Shown here: piece after piece, positions 42,766 to 54,360 of the stretch
Numbering within the stretch: the stretch's first letter is position 1
Layout of the letters: each line of letters starts with the position of its first letter
Notes under the pieces: generated by a model
The model's database searches: none
The model's input: the letters and a program-made list of their open reading frames with translations, nothing else
Told to the model about the DNA's origin: nothing
Source: Schistosoma mansoni
Lineage: Eukaryota > Platyhelminthes > Trematoda > Strigeidida > Schistosomatidae
Direction of reading: 5' to 3'
NCBI RefSeq assembly: GCF_000237925.1
Contig: NC_031498.1
Location: 13,555,906 to 13,619,905, forward strand
DNA length: 64,000 bases
Program-made: the position numbers and the translations under genes

Positions 42766-45518
42766 GTGGATAAGTTTAACTTCAAACTTAAATTTATGAA
42801 ATTCTGTAATTTTCGCATATTAGTACAGTGAATGAAGTGTTGTTTCAAACAGTTAAATCTGACGGACGCGATATTCAATGATTTCAATTCGCAAAATGGA
42901 TTTTACAATCATATTCACTTTCGTTTTTTCAATATTTTAATAAGCATGAGTTCGTGAATAAAAACCTTGTTCAGTAACTGCCTACTTATAGTAGTATAAA
43001 GAAGATCACAAATTAAACAAGGAAATGTTGCATATTGACGTTGATTTACAGTAACAATGAAGAGAGAGTAAAAAATGACCCACTAAATCCATTTCCACAC
43101 AGTTTTAATCACTGAAAAAACTTTAATATAAGCCAGTAAATGGATCTTCAAGATCAATGTAAGTTAGTGACTGATTTGATTATGTAGCAGTGTTTATGTA
43201 ACTAATCTAAGTAGATAACAAAATTTACCACTTCTCAATCACACAAATTTAGTAAGTATACTTACATATTTAAGGATAAAGTCTAGCACTTACATATAAA
43301 TAAAAAAATCTTTCCATTCGTCTAACTATTTCGAACACTATTTTGAACACCCTATGTATGTTAAAGTCACAGGATCGTACAACTAATCAGAATACTTGTA
43401 TCATATGATTGATTATATTAACACAACTGAAGAATTCCCATCCACCATCTCATCGTTTACAATCGTTACTCAGACAACAACTATCTGTCTCATTTCTGTG
43501 AGTAATGATTTCCGAATCGTGATGTCGAATTACATGATAATGTGCTATTACTTCTTCAATATTCACGTCTGAATGTAACAAATTATTCTAACATGATACT
43601 ATGCAATATATTTTTGCAGTTATTGAATTAGTCATATCTAGATTTATAAATGTTATCACCTAAACAAATCAGAAAGAGATTGTCATTCGTTTAAAGGGAT
43701 AAGAAATGCCATCTCAATAGACAATTTGTAACTATATTTAAATCATTTATTTAGCGTGATGTAACTCGACAAATAATTAGCTGATACTCACTAGAAGTAA
43801 AGAGATTAATTGACTGCATACATATAGACAGAAATTAGTGTGTTACGTTTCCCATCTATCTGTATGAGGATAACATGTCTATGACTACAACAGTTTCAAG
43901 TCAGAGTTTTGACTGATTATCAATGAAATAGGTATTTATGGAACGCGAATGTTCAACAACTATTTACGCTAAGTAAATTAGATTGCCTTGGTGCACAGAG
44001 AATTAAACATTGCATTGATGCGATAAAAATGTTCTCATGAATTTGTTCCTTACTATTAACGACTGCAGAGTATATAATTCATGAACCATATATGGTTGAA
44101 TTGATTCATGCTAAAATAACAATTTCAACACTTGTAAAATTTTTCAAACAAATCACGATTTTGTAGAATAGAATATACAAAATCACATAGATTATGAATG
44201 AATAGTCATCAAACTACCTTCTTCTAACTGATCATCTTGATAACCGTTTCAAGAATGCTTAACAGCTTTACTCATATTCATCATTAGGAAACATTCAAAA
44301 CAAAACTGAACAGTCTCATCATAACATTGAGGTCTCTCTTGATTGTTGGTAATTCAATGTGAAATTTAACAAGGAAGAACTCTCAATTCCGTTCAACGTT
44401 ATTTCGCCGAAATCAGATCACATGTGATCTAGGTAACTTTACATAGTGTTGACTTATTAGAGAATATTTGTCTGTGTAGTATTGATCTTGGTGTCTTTGT
44501 TCTGTAGTTGAATGGTATTGAATTATGTCTATGTTGCTGCTACCACAAACTCATACTGATATTCCCGACTGCATTTTACATATGTTAACTTGGTATTGCA
44601 GGAGTAATAAGTGTATTTCAAACGTCGGTCACGTTAAGTAGAGTAGCTACTTAATTCTGTCATTAGACATCAGTCTGCATTCATGGCTGCTTAGGTCTTG
44701 CAATTAAAGTCATTCTGTTTGGTCTTCGAAACAGTCATCTTCAGTCAAGTCAACGACCACTAAGTACGGGAATTATTAGATGTTGTCGTAAATTCAGTGG
44801 ATAAATCCCAAAACAATTTGATCAGTGTTTTCTTGCGTTAACATGTTTGAGAAAATTCATTTTCTATACAACAACAGTAGGTAGTATGACTACAGAACAG
44901 TGGTTAGTATGAACACAAACTGTGGTAATATACAGTCCCCTGAATGGAGATCACCAATAAGCGATAATAACACGATCATTATCTATTTCAACATCATTTC
45001 ATATGACACTTTCTGGAAAATGAAAGAATTTGAAAGAGTTTACCATATTTTAGTATTCATCAGCAGTGAGTATTTATGACTTCACATGAAATTGAATCGG
45101 GAACATTTCAGTCCAACAGCGAATGTGTCAAACACAGATGCTTAGTGAACTGGTTTACATTTAGTGATAAATATACATATATATTAATATATAGTAAAAT
45201 GTTATAAAAACCTAGTGGGTTTGTAGATTGGAAGATCACAAATATGTTATTTCTATTATGAGTGTGTTTCTGTGTTTACACTCAAGGTTAGTGGAGATAT
45301 TCAATGATAAAAAACAAACAGTTGCACGAGACTATTATTTACTTTTGTTAGGTGGATTTCTTCTTTATTTATTACAATATCACAAATTATATACAGATAG
45401 AATAGAAAAGACGTTGTTAAATCCACTGAACCTTCAAGATACGATGGAAACAACGGATAGTGTGACAATCAGATATTAAGATACATTGAAGAAAATATTT
45501 AAGCTGAAACTATACATC
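42766..45518. other. AT-rich intergenic DNA
   Basis: An 83-codon frame at 45228-45479 has a hydrophobic stretch (YLLLLGGFLLYLL) but no family resemblance I can defend. Otherwise nothing recognised. Confidence 0.4.
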
Positions 45519-46005
45519 GGGAATAGAACAAGTACTTGTAAAATAGAGTATAAAAAATGAAATTGTAAACTGTTGGTGAAATTGCTAGGATGAAGCATTT
45601 GTGAATATTACTAGGTTTCTTCGTGATTAGGTTAAGCGTTCGTGCACGAGGCCAACGGTTTTGGTTCGGAGTCCAGCGTGCAAGATCGTGGATGCACACC
45701 GATAGAGTCCTATACTAAGACGAGAAGGCAGTTTAGTGCTGCCAGCTTTTCAATGGTGGTCTAGTTAAGATCGACCTGTAAACCCAACTGTTAAAAATCC
45801 TAAAATCTCCAGAACACCCTTTCTGAAAACTGCAAACCAATTCAAACGAAGAAGCACAAGAATCTTCTGAAACATGAGAAATGGATAATCACGTGAACGG
45901 ATAGTGAGGCAAACATAACCAATCAATTTTTCCACTTCGAATAAAAATGGTTTAATTGGTTCGATATATATTTTAGAATACTTGGTTAAAGTACCTTGTC
46001 GATCA
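45519..46005 (+). repeat. Diverged hammerhead SINE beside a duplicated block
   Basis: 45590-45830 keeps the whole SINE plan on the plus strand: A-box-like GATTAGGTTAAGCG, B-box-like TTGGTTCGGAGTCC, ATCGTGGATGC, decayed ribozyme (ATAGAGTCC, GACGAGAAGG, AGTTTAGTGC), then AATGGTGGTCTAG and CCTAAAATCTCCAG. The left edge (45519-45575) matches 40231-40290. Confidence 0.6.
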
Positions 46006-46226
46006 TTGTCAATTAAATTTAATAAAATGGTAGATTATGACGGAAAACAAATGTTATCGACGAGTAAGTTAACTAGCGAACAAAATTACAGTGATAAAAT
46101 CACCATTACCTAAAATTCAAGTGTAATTTGCCAAATCGTCATTTGTTTGTATGTGAAAGAAACCAATAAACTGTCAGTATTCAGACATTAACCAATAATT
46201 TAATTTCGAAAATTATCATTATGATG
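46006..46226 (+). repeat. Upstream duplicated flank, receptor-bearing copy
   Basis: Counterpart of 38960-39186. Because it lies 365-415 bases before the receptor start it may contain the original promoter, but I see no defined promoter motif. Confidence 0.75.
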
Positions 46227-46589
46227 ATTACCATTATTGTCATTGGATAAATAGTTTGAGGAATGCATTGGGAAGTGTGGAACATTTTCCATAATTGAAT
46301 TGGGGCGCATGTGGATAGTAAGTCCAATACACAGTTGTTGTAATCCTGTCTTATAGAAGACTAGCTGGAATTATATTTTAAATAAGATTCTAATTGGTGT
46401 ATCAGTCTGACAGTAAACTTAATGAGGATGATATGAATCCACTTAACCAATTGAACATCTATGCACATGTTAATTTATGAATGAAGCGCCAAAATATTAC
46501 TTCGAGATCAGTTGTCGAATAATGTCCGTTTTGTAAATTTAACAAGGATTCGTGTCCATTAATAAAGTTTCTGAGAAAACGTAGTCCAA

Positions 46590-47295
46590 ATGAATCACCT
46601 ATTTTCAAATAACAACACTTTCCCCGAAAACGAATATAGAATGGAGGCATGTCATGCAAATATCTCTTATGGATTATTCAACACAAATTCTAATTTTATC
46701 AATGATCTCGTTAATCTAACAAAAGTGGAAAGTGAAATGTTCAGTGAATGGAGATTTGCATTGAACATAATTATCATCTCTCTCCAAATCTTATCTGGCA
46801 TTTTTATATTTGGTGGTAATTTACTAGTTATTTCAGCTGTTGCAACGACTAAGGGATTGAGACGTATAACTGATCTCTACATTGTATCACTTGCTTTGGC
46901 TGATCTACTTGTTGCAGTCCTAATTCTACCGCATTTTATTATGCGTCAAGTTTACGGTTATTGGCCATATGAATCACACGAATTATGTATATACTGGCTG
47001 TCTCTCAACGTGTTCTTGTGTTCAGCTTCCATATTGAACATATGTTGTATATCGGTGGATCGATATATTGCAATCAATTATCCGATGAAATACATCAGCA
47101 AGCGAACACGTCGTACTGCATTTTTAATGATTGGAGGTGCTTGGGTAGCATCGTTCCTAGTAATGACCCCACCTATATTTGGTTCCCAGCACCACAACGG
47201 AGTAGGAAGTTGTTACATAAGAATTGATGTAGGATATAGATTTCTCACAGCAATCTCGATATTCTTCGTCCCATCTTTGGTAGTCGGTTTCATTT
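46590..47295 (+). pseudogene. Receptor 3 (SmGPR-type GPCR), 5' part, interrupted in TM5
   Basis: Encodes the N-terminus to TM5. The start aligned with receptor 2 is the ATG at 46641 (MEACHANIS), 17 codons inside the longer frame from 46590. Counting from 46590, landmarks are N77, D105, C133, N140 (again Asn for the amine-binding Asp of TM3), D157-R158-Y159, W185, C208 and P228. The host protein ends after GFI in TM5; the next bases (GGCAAGG) belong to a transposon. Frame and homology resume at 51928 in the same phase, so the gene was a single intronless exon of about 525-542 codons before the insertion. As assembled it cannot encode TM6 and TM7. Confidence 0.9.
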
Positions 47296-47831
47296 GGCAA
47301 GGTAAATAAGTCAGTGCGTATTCAAACCTGCCCGCCGTTCCCTTTTTGCGACCTTGAACGGCCTGACACGAGGCGGTCATTCCGTATTTGATTTGTTAAG
47401 GGTCGGTTGGTTGTCCTCTGGGTTGCACGAATATCAGGTTTTCTCGTATTTGCGTCGTTTTTGGCTGTAGTAAATTCGCAAAATCAATGCCAAAAGCGTT
47501 TATTTAGCTTACTCTGTTTTGTACTGTACAATTTGGCTCTTTTGTTGCTTCGTAACTTGACCTGGGATACCAATTACCTTACTGAATCTCACTCTCCTTG
47601 TTTAAAATTTGTAGGGGTCCACGAAACTGCGTATTCAGTATAAATTATCAGTAAAAGATACTCTGAATTTGTGTGAATCGTTGTTTTCTGCGAGAATTAA
47701 GACGACATGACGAGTAACCCGTAATTCCTAAATGTTTGTAGTCCTTACTTCAGTTACTGAAGTATTATCGCATGAGATAGCTGCTTTTTTTAGTAATTAA
47801 CGAGTAATGTTTGTAATGATTTATGTTCCAG

Positions 47832-48405
47832 AGACATTTCGGTCGACTTAAGTGAGGCGTTTCAACGCATAATATTGAGCAGGCGTTTTGGAAACTGGAT
47901 TGAATTCGATGGTGTGTTTAAGGAGTTCCAAAAAGTATGGATGCATAATTACATCCCTTTTCAGACCACCTGTACGCATAACATTCACGGCGAAAGTAAA
48001 CTGCTGAAGGACATGCGATTTAAATACAGTTTTGTGGTGTTATGAACTAGATGCAGGCACTTGCGAGTGCAATTGTCGAACATTTATGACTTGTCGATAT
48101 CCTTGTCGTCATATACTACTGACATATGTAAAAAGACCAACTCTTACAGGTAAGCTTAATCAACTACGAAATAAATAAACTAATTAGCTCATCACATACT
48201 TAGACCATGCAGCCGATGGAAGTTAAATAACACGCATAACTTCCATTATAATACAACAACATTACCCAGACGGAGTGAAGAGTATATACGAATTCAAAGA
48301 AGCCAGAAAATCCATAAACAACAGATAGTTGAGAAGTACGGTGAACACTTCGCTATGGTGGTGGAGAAAAAAGTAGACAATTATCACTTAAAAATCAATA
48401 ACTAG
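47832..48405 (+). pseudogene. Mutator-like transposase remnant with SWIM zinc finger
   Basis: Three coding pieces are visible. Piece 1 (about 47832-48042) encodes DLSEAFQRIILSRRFGNW, then a segment ending LKDMRFKYSFVV, resembling the N-terminal DNA-binding region that precedes the catalytic domain in these transposases. Piece 2 (48041-48150, shifted one base) encodes the SWIM finger CECNCRTFMTCRYPCRHIL, fitting CxCx(n)CxH, and ends at a strong splice donor (ACAG|GTAAGC). Piece 3 (about 48204-48405), preceded by an acceptor-like CTTAG, continues an open basic tail to a TAG. The DDE catalytic domain expected between pieces 1 and 2 is absent, so the copy is internally deleted and non-autonomous. 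Confidence 0.75.
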
Positions 48406-49689
48406 GTAAGACTGCCATTTCTCAAACATTTCTCTTCCTGCAGTCCTATTTACGATCAGTATATTCGGATGAGTAATTGGAGTGGCATTGTTTCCTAATC
48501 ACATGGTCTCCGGAGTCAAGCATATAATAACTAAAAAGATGTAACACTTGGAGAAGGTCGGAAGTAGTGAACGTGGAGATATTCATTCAATCGAATGGCA
48601 TGACTCAGTGTTGCAGACGCGCTCATTATGTTTAACTTATTTATATTCACATTAAATATATTATTATATCCCAAGCATAAATGTGTTCTTCAGAAGTACT
48701 AAGTATTGTTATTTGTCGCGATACGATGGGTCAGTGTAGATAGTGATGCGATTTTCACGTAAGATCTTACAGACTAGGCAATCAAACGATAAATTTACCG
48801 TTATCGGACAACGTCTATTATGACAGTAGTATTAGTACCGAACTGGACTATACACATACTAAAAAGATTTAAAGTGCGAAAAACTACAGTTGTTATATTT
48901 ATATTATATTTAGATAACTTATTAGATGAATAAACGCGATAGTAGTCAATACAAAACACAGTTATCGTCAATGTGTGGATTGTTTCTCCGTATAAACTTC
49001 CATATTAAGAAATTCGTCAAGTTGTCCACCTGCATAGACTTGATTATTACAAAGATTTGAGCCTTTCAATTAGTTGACAGAAGTCATAAGTTGTATAACA
49101 AAGTGTATGGATAGCTTGCTCAATGCAATTCTGAAAAACAACAAATCAATCGTGAAAGAAAAGATTAAACTTCGTTATCAGTATCAAATTCCATAAGTAA
49201 ATGAAATAGCAATTGATAGGATGTAGCTGTAAGTGTTGTACTTGCTGTAGACAGTGCTCTTCATTTTCTAACCTTCCTACAATTTCATCTAGTTATTCGG
49301 TATTAACAAACAAACGAAGGGACTCACAAACTTTAATTAGTTATATGAAATTTGAGAAAAATCCAATTACAACGTTCATAATACTGTTTGCAGTCCACTG
49401 TTTACATACAATAATGAAATAACTGGTAACCACTATTTAGCGATTACTCGTCAACATGCATTAACACTTTGTTTATGATTTAGTCAGTGATTTCGGATTC
49501 TGTTAACAGAAATTTATATTTTAACCCTATACGAGGCATCGTAAAATAGTATTATCTACGACATGTTTTAGTTACCATGCTCATAACAAACACGCGTCAC
49601 TTTGCTTAAGAAGAGTATTTGGCTAACTTAAGTGGCACTTACAGTAATGTTCTACACAATTCCTGTATAAATTCAGAAAGCGGGCAGAA
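48406..49689. other. Transposon interior without recognised coding sequence
   Basis: No domain seen. A 69-codon frame at 49213-49422 is cysteine-rich at its start but not convincing. Confidence 0.4.
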
Positions 49690-51060
49690 AAATCTATCAA
49701 CGCCAATTTTTCAGTTTGGAAAGGACGGGAGGCTTGATGGCCTAATTGAGTCCTGGCAATGATGGTCTCTCAGCTGATCCAACTTTCTTTTGAAGGGGTC
49801 GACGGATGGAGCCTCAACCACGTGCTGAGGTAATGAATTCCACTCGTTGATGATTCGATGGGAAAGTCGGTAGTCAGCTGACAAGTAATTCGTTCTGGGC
49901 TTGTGAACTTTTTGGAGTGTCCTCGTAGATTTTCAGTTTTGGAAGACAAGAAAAATGAGGGCATATCAGGTGCAAATTTGTCATTAAGCAATTTGAAAAC
50001 TGTAATCAAGTCGTCTCTGATTCTTCGATATGACAGCGGGAATAGGTTTAGCTTGGTCAGTCTAGTACCATACAGGAGCTTCGCTATTCCGGGAATCAGC
50101 CTAGTTGCTGTTCTCTGAACCCTTTCCAAGAGTTCACTGTCTTTTTTTAGGCAGGGGCTAGCTGTTTGTATGCAGTACTCAAGTTTAGGACATACGAACA
50201 CTGTATACAAAGTCAGAAACGTTTTAGCGTCAAGATGACTAAAAGCCCTGCGTATGGACTATAAAGTTCTAAAACCTTTGGCGGCTATTGCACCGCAGTG
50301 TGCAGTAGTCTTTAAGTCTTGACTAACGATGACTCCTAAGTCATTGTGTGCCTGGACAATAGGTAACTCAGTGTTATTCATCGTGTATGTATCTGTACCC
50401 TGGTGGCCAATATGCATCACAATACACTTGGAAGTATTTATCGGCAATTGCCAGGTTTGGGACCATTCAGATAATCTCTCCAGGTCATTATGGAGTTCTA
50501 AGCTATCGCCCTTGCTTTGTATCACTCTCCATATCTTGACATCGTCAGCATAGAGTAAGACCGATGACGATAGTAGACGAGGGAGGTCATTTACGTACAG
50601 GAGGAATAACACTGGCCCCAAAACTGTACCCTGGGGTACTCAACTAAGCACAGTTTCCCAGCTAGATAACTTGGAGTTCACCCTTACTCTTTGTTGACGC
50701 CCAACTAGGAAGTCTTTTATCCACATCAATAGATTGCCTCCAATCCCGATATTCCTTAGCTTATATAACAGCCGGTTGTGCGGAACTTTGTCAAAAGCTT
50801 TGCCGAAATCGATGTAAGCTACGTCTATAGGTAACTTTTGATCCTTAAGAGAGCACCAGCTTTCACAAGCGACTAGTAAGTTTGTGAGACAAGAGTAACC
50901 TGTTCTAAAAACCATGCTGCTTTTCCGAGAGGAACCGGTTTTCATCGAGATACTTAAACAGCTCCTTCCGAATAATCTTTTCTAAGATTTTAACAACCAC
51001 ACTAGTTAGGCTAATGGGTCGGTAATTTTCAGGCTTATGTTTTGTACCTGTTTTAAAGAC
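49690..51060 (-). pseudogene. CR1/jockey-type non-LTR retrotransposon, 5'-truncated, nested in the Mutator-like element
   Basis: Minus-strand coding pieces follow the reverse-transcriptase order. NYRPISLTSVVVKILEK lies at about 51030-50970. LPIDVAYIDFGKAFDKVPHN (catalytic Asp region) is near 50840-50790. A GTVLGPVLFLLYVNDLP segment with a stop just before VPQG is near 50640, then LLYADDVKIW at about 50560-50530 (active-site ADD). C-terminal thumb sequence reaches about 49770 (CPKLEYCIQTASP, LLERVQRTATRLI). At least two frameshifts and one in-frame stop separate the pieces, so it is dead. No endonuclease domain is present. The 5' truncation point is near 51060. The open plus-strand frames here are shadows. 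Confidence 0.9.
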
Positions 51061-51900
51061 TTACATTATTTTTCTTCCTCACATTACGCAATAATATATC
51101 AGTCCAGATGATAGCGGTGATACTTATCATGGATAGAACTGTTTACGACTGTATATTAATAGTTCATATCGTAATGTAGCACGTTGTATATTGACGTTCA
51201 CTTGGAAGCACGAGCGATCTGAAACAACAACACTACAGTCAGGACCGGTAAGTGCCGTTAAAGTTAGAACACAGTGTACTGGCACAACAGATATATTTTT
51301 AAAACTGAAAGACACGGTTCGAGTACAAAAGGGGAAACTTACTACAAAATAGTTTTATTCATTGTTCTGCTCGTTCAGATCGCGTAGGGCTTCTTCATCA
51401 TTTTCCAGTGCGTTTACTCTTTGTTGCCCTGCAATAGAAAAACAAACTCGCATTAGAAACGTCGCATGGAATGATTGTTATAACCATTACAAGATTCAGG
51501 AATGGTTTGACTCTCAATTGCTTCAATTACAGTTTATAAACAACTACCAACACCTATGTTCATCACTACCATAATAGGGGAGGCGAGTCAAATGTAAATT
51601 ATTTTACAGCTTGTTTTTGCCTGAAACTATAGTTTCGGTCCAATTTTTGACTCGATAAATGACGAATTTCACTCACCTGAGTTTGTATTGTTACAAATTA
51701 CCAAATAAGGCTGACTAAACATTCATTCAGGTTGTCAGCTCCAAATACGTCAGGCAACCAATAGACTGCAATAAATGCCATGTAACACGCATAAATATTA
51801 CAAAAATTAACATGTGACGGAAAAATGCTGTGATTAGCCGATAAAAAACGACATTAAAAATCCGCGACAACATGTAACGTATGAGCGAGAATCAGTGACA
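51061..51900. other. Right arm of the Mutator-like element
   Basis: On the minus strand, about 51432-51360 could encode a short acidic last exon (GQQRVNALENDEEALRDLNE) preceded by an acceptor-like TTCTATTGCAG. Whether this is transposon-encoded or captured host sequence is unknown. Nothing else recognised. Confidence 0.35.
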
Positions 51901-51927
51901 TGACTTTTCGACCATGCCGTTTCATTT

Positions 51928-52850
51928 ACATACGTATATTTTGGGTGATTCATCGTCGTTCGAAGGAATTCGAATTTGGTAAGTTTTCATCCAATCCGAA
52001 AGAACATAGATTTGGATCATTCAAATTGCTTTTCAATGCGAATAATATTTATGACCATAGTTTTCGACATAAAATGAATCGCTTCAGTTTGCGTAACTCT
52101 AGTAAGATTCGATTGTTTGTAACAAATTCTACACAGTCTAACTTATTTGTTGCATATACACCCAGAACAAAACATAAAAATGTTGAAAAAGATACTGTAA
52201 ACAAGTCTCTTGTTCAAAGTACCTCTACTTCATCAGTTAATAAACGCTCTGAACAAATAGAGCGAGTGTATTCAGAAAATTCTAGACAACACGCACAATT
52301 TATTCAGATGGTTCCAATCCCAATGTTTCACAGGACGACAAAATCTGATCCAAGCGATATCTCTTCGTTTCCGATTCACAGTAACATTGAGAACACAGAA
52401 ATCCATACTTCACAAACTGCAGATACTATCGACAAAACAGTTGACGCTTCTATGAACGATCGACTGAAAGATCAGCAACGTGAAGATGAACACAGAATAA
52501 ATAGTGAGAACAAACGAATTATGAATTCAAAGCCGAAGCATTCTAACACACATAATAGTATGATTTACCAACGACGTAAACGCATTGTATATAACAATGA
52601 GAAGAAAACTGTTAAAACAGTAGCATTAGTAGTGTGTTGTTTCATTTTATGCTGGCTTCCATTTACCACTTTGTATTTGATGGAAGGAGCATGTGAATGT
52701 CTATTTTCTGAAGCAATTTTCATGGGCACTGGTTGGATAGCATACTTGAATAGTATATGTAATCCATTTATATACGCATTTTGTAATACTAAGTATGCAA
52801 AAGCATTCAAACGTTTGTTACATATTGGAAGTAATAATTGGAAAATTTGA
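51928..52850 (+). pseudogene. Receptor 3 (SmGPR-type GPCR), 3' part
   Basis: Continues TM5 (YIRIFWVIHRR) in the phase of the 5' part, then a long third intracellular loop, TM6 (VVCCFILCWLPFTTLYL, with CWLP), the ECL3 cysteines (ACEC), and TM7 (GWIAYLNSICNPFIYAF with NPxxY), ending at TGA 52848-52850. The ATG at 51900 lies inside the transposon end and is not a host start. From 52013 to 52327 the sequence is identical to receptor 2 (34672-34986), and 52707-52756 is identical to 35187-35236, although the flanking parts of the two genes differ clearly. Without expression data the locus should be treated as disrupted in this assembly. A heterozygous insertion allele is possible. Confidence 0.9.
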
Positions 52851-52858
52851 ACTACACT

Positions 52859-54360
52859 ATCAACTGCATTCGAAATTCGTGTATTTGACAGACCTACAAA
52901 TAAACGAATACTACATTATGGACATATATATGGAGAAAGAGACAAGGTGCATTGGGTGTACTGAAGAAACAAAACAGTAATTGTACAATTAAATGTTTTA
53001 TATTGTGTCTTATTCAGACAAAATAATACAGAACAATTTCATTCTGCCTACATCAAATTCAAATTCTTGATCGTGTCTTGTTGAAGTTGTAGCTTATTTG
53101 AAACTGGTAGTCAGTCATTAGATTATTTCAAATGTACATTTTACTTTGTTTCATGAAAATAACTTATAGCAGCTCACGTACAACTGACTTTGTTCACATC
53201 CAATTTGGTTATGGACTTTTGCTAACTTATTTAACGGACAGAGTCTATTCATACAGTAACAAACTATCTATACTATTGTACCTTTATTATTGTTTCACTT
53301 GCATGCTTGAGCATTGCTTACTGACTACGCATATATTCACTTTGCTAGCCTGACTATAAATCGCTTAATTGATTCGATGATTCATTCCTTTCACTATGTA
53401 TATATATGTACATCTTAATCCTGTTCACTGACTCTCTGACATATTCACTCCGACACTCGTTTATTGAGTCGATTACTTGCTCGCTCATTTGATTCGCACG
53501 CTCACTCGCTTGCTGTACGACACTACTCTTTCACGCTTGCTTAAAGTGGCTGTAGTTTTTGGATATTTCTGAGTAGTTCAATAATAAACACAATCAACAC
53601 TTCGTATTCCCCCTCTGATTTATACACTGTTAAGGCGTTATCTAGGAACGGTTATCAGGACGAACAATATACGAAGTTTAAGGGTAATATCGAATATCGA
53701 CCACCACAAACGTATAACAGATCGTGAAAATATTCTGATTGAGCATTTTATGATATCTATGATATTCTGGTCATAGTCAGTTAGTCAGAACTCAAGAACA
53801 GGTGAATGCACGTTGTTGTTCAAAACTATTAGCACAGTGAATTTTGTGCACTTGATGTTAAATGATGATTGGCATTATAGATTGCAGATTACTTCTATTT
53901 AAATGATGTTCTTTCAAAATGACCGAAGATTGTGTATTATATTTGGGGATGTAAAGTCATGAATGTCCACTGTTCAAGGGTCTCATAAAAGGATGAAACA
54001 GTAATGGTAGTCCAACATAGGTGACTTCATTATTTCAGCAAATAACAGTAATTCCTGCAACTCCATACTGAAAATTGAAGGTTTATTGTCGTCAACAATA
54101 ATCAAAAAATTACAATATCTAAATTATCAGCCTAGTTAAATTAACAGGTAGTGCATAGTTTACAAAACATTTTAGAAATTAAAATTAAACTGGCACTAAG
54201 TCATAAAATTTCTATAAAATTGCATATATTGAAAGAAAATTTTACGATTAGACAACAAGTAGATGGAAAATATTCGGATGAGAGTAGTTAACAGATGAGT
54301 AGTTATTGTCTTTCTAAATAAAATGGAGAACGGTGTAATTAAATATCGTACAACCAGTTA
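52859..54360 (+). repeat. Downstream duplicated flank of receptor 3
   Basis: Counterpart of 39187-40140. It contains an LTR insertion (53137-53708) missing from the other copy, so the LTR arrived after the duplication. 53909-54309 is identical to 39700-40100. Confidence 0.85.
53137..53708 (+). repeat. Solo LTR-like insertion
   Basis: The segment interrupts the duplicated flank (the equivalent point is about 39500) and is the reverse complement of parts of 22979-23868. It ends CCACCACA and contains CAATAATAAACAC near 53580 as a possible polyadenylation region. Compared with the other copy it lacks roughly 300 internal bases. Left edge is uncertain by about 10 bases. The frame at 53132-53353 is part of the repeat. 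Confidence 0.7.

Larger units (their letters stand above)
47287..51927 (+). mobile_element. Mutator-like DNA transposon (Curupira-type) with 9-bp target duplication
   Basis: GTTTCATTT at 47287-47295 is repeated at 51919-51927, immediately outside imperfect terminal inverted repeats: GGCAAGGTAAATAAGTCA (47296-47313) against the complement of 51901-51918, GGCATGGTCGAAAAGTCA (14 of 18 identical). A 9-bp duplication and a G-rich end are typical of Mutator-like elements. The interior holds the remains of a transposase with a SWIM zinc finger (47832-48405) and a minus-strand CR1-like insertion (49690-51060). Mutator-like elements named Curupira are known from schistosomes; assignment to that group is my inference. 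The element splits receptor 3 inside TM5. The insert is 4623 bases excluding the duplications. Confidence 0.85.

Noticed and set aside
45228-45479. 83-codon frame with one hydrophobic stretch, considered as a receptor exon
   Set aside because: No GPCR landmark (GN, LAxAD, DRY or NPxxY) and no similarity to the three receptors.
47407-47643. 78-codon frame at the left end of the transposon
   Set aside because: Composition is non-coding-like and it does not connect to the transposase pieces.
51900-51927. ATG at 51900 as the start of a separate short receptor
   Set aside because: Bases before 51919 are the transposon terminal repeat and 51919-51927 is the target duplication, so this ATG is not a host start.
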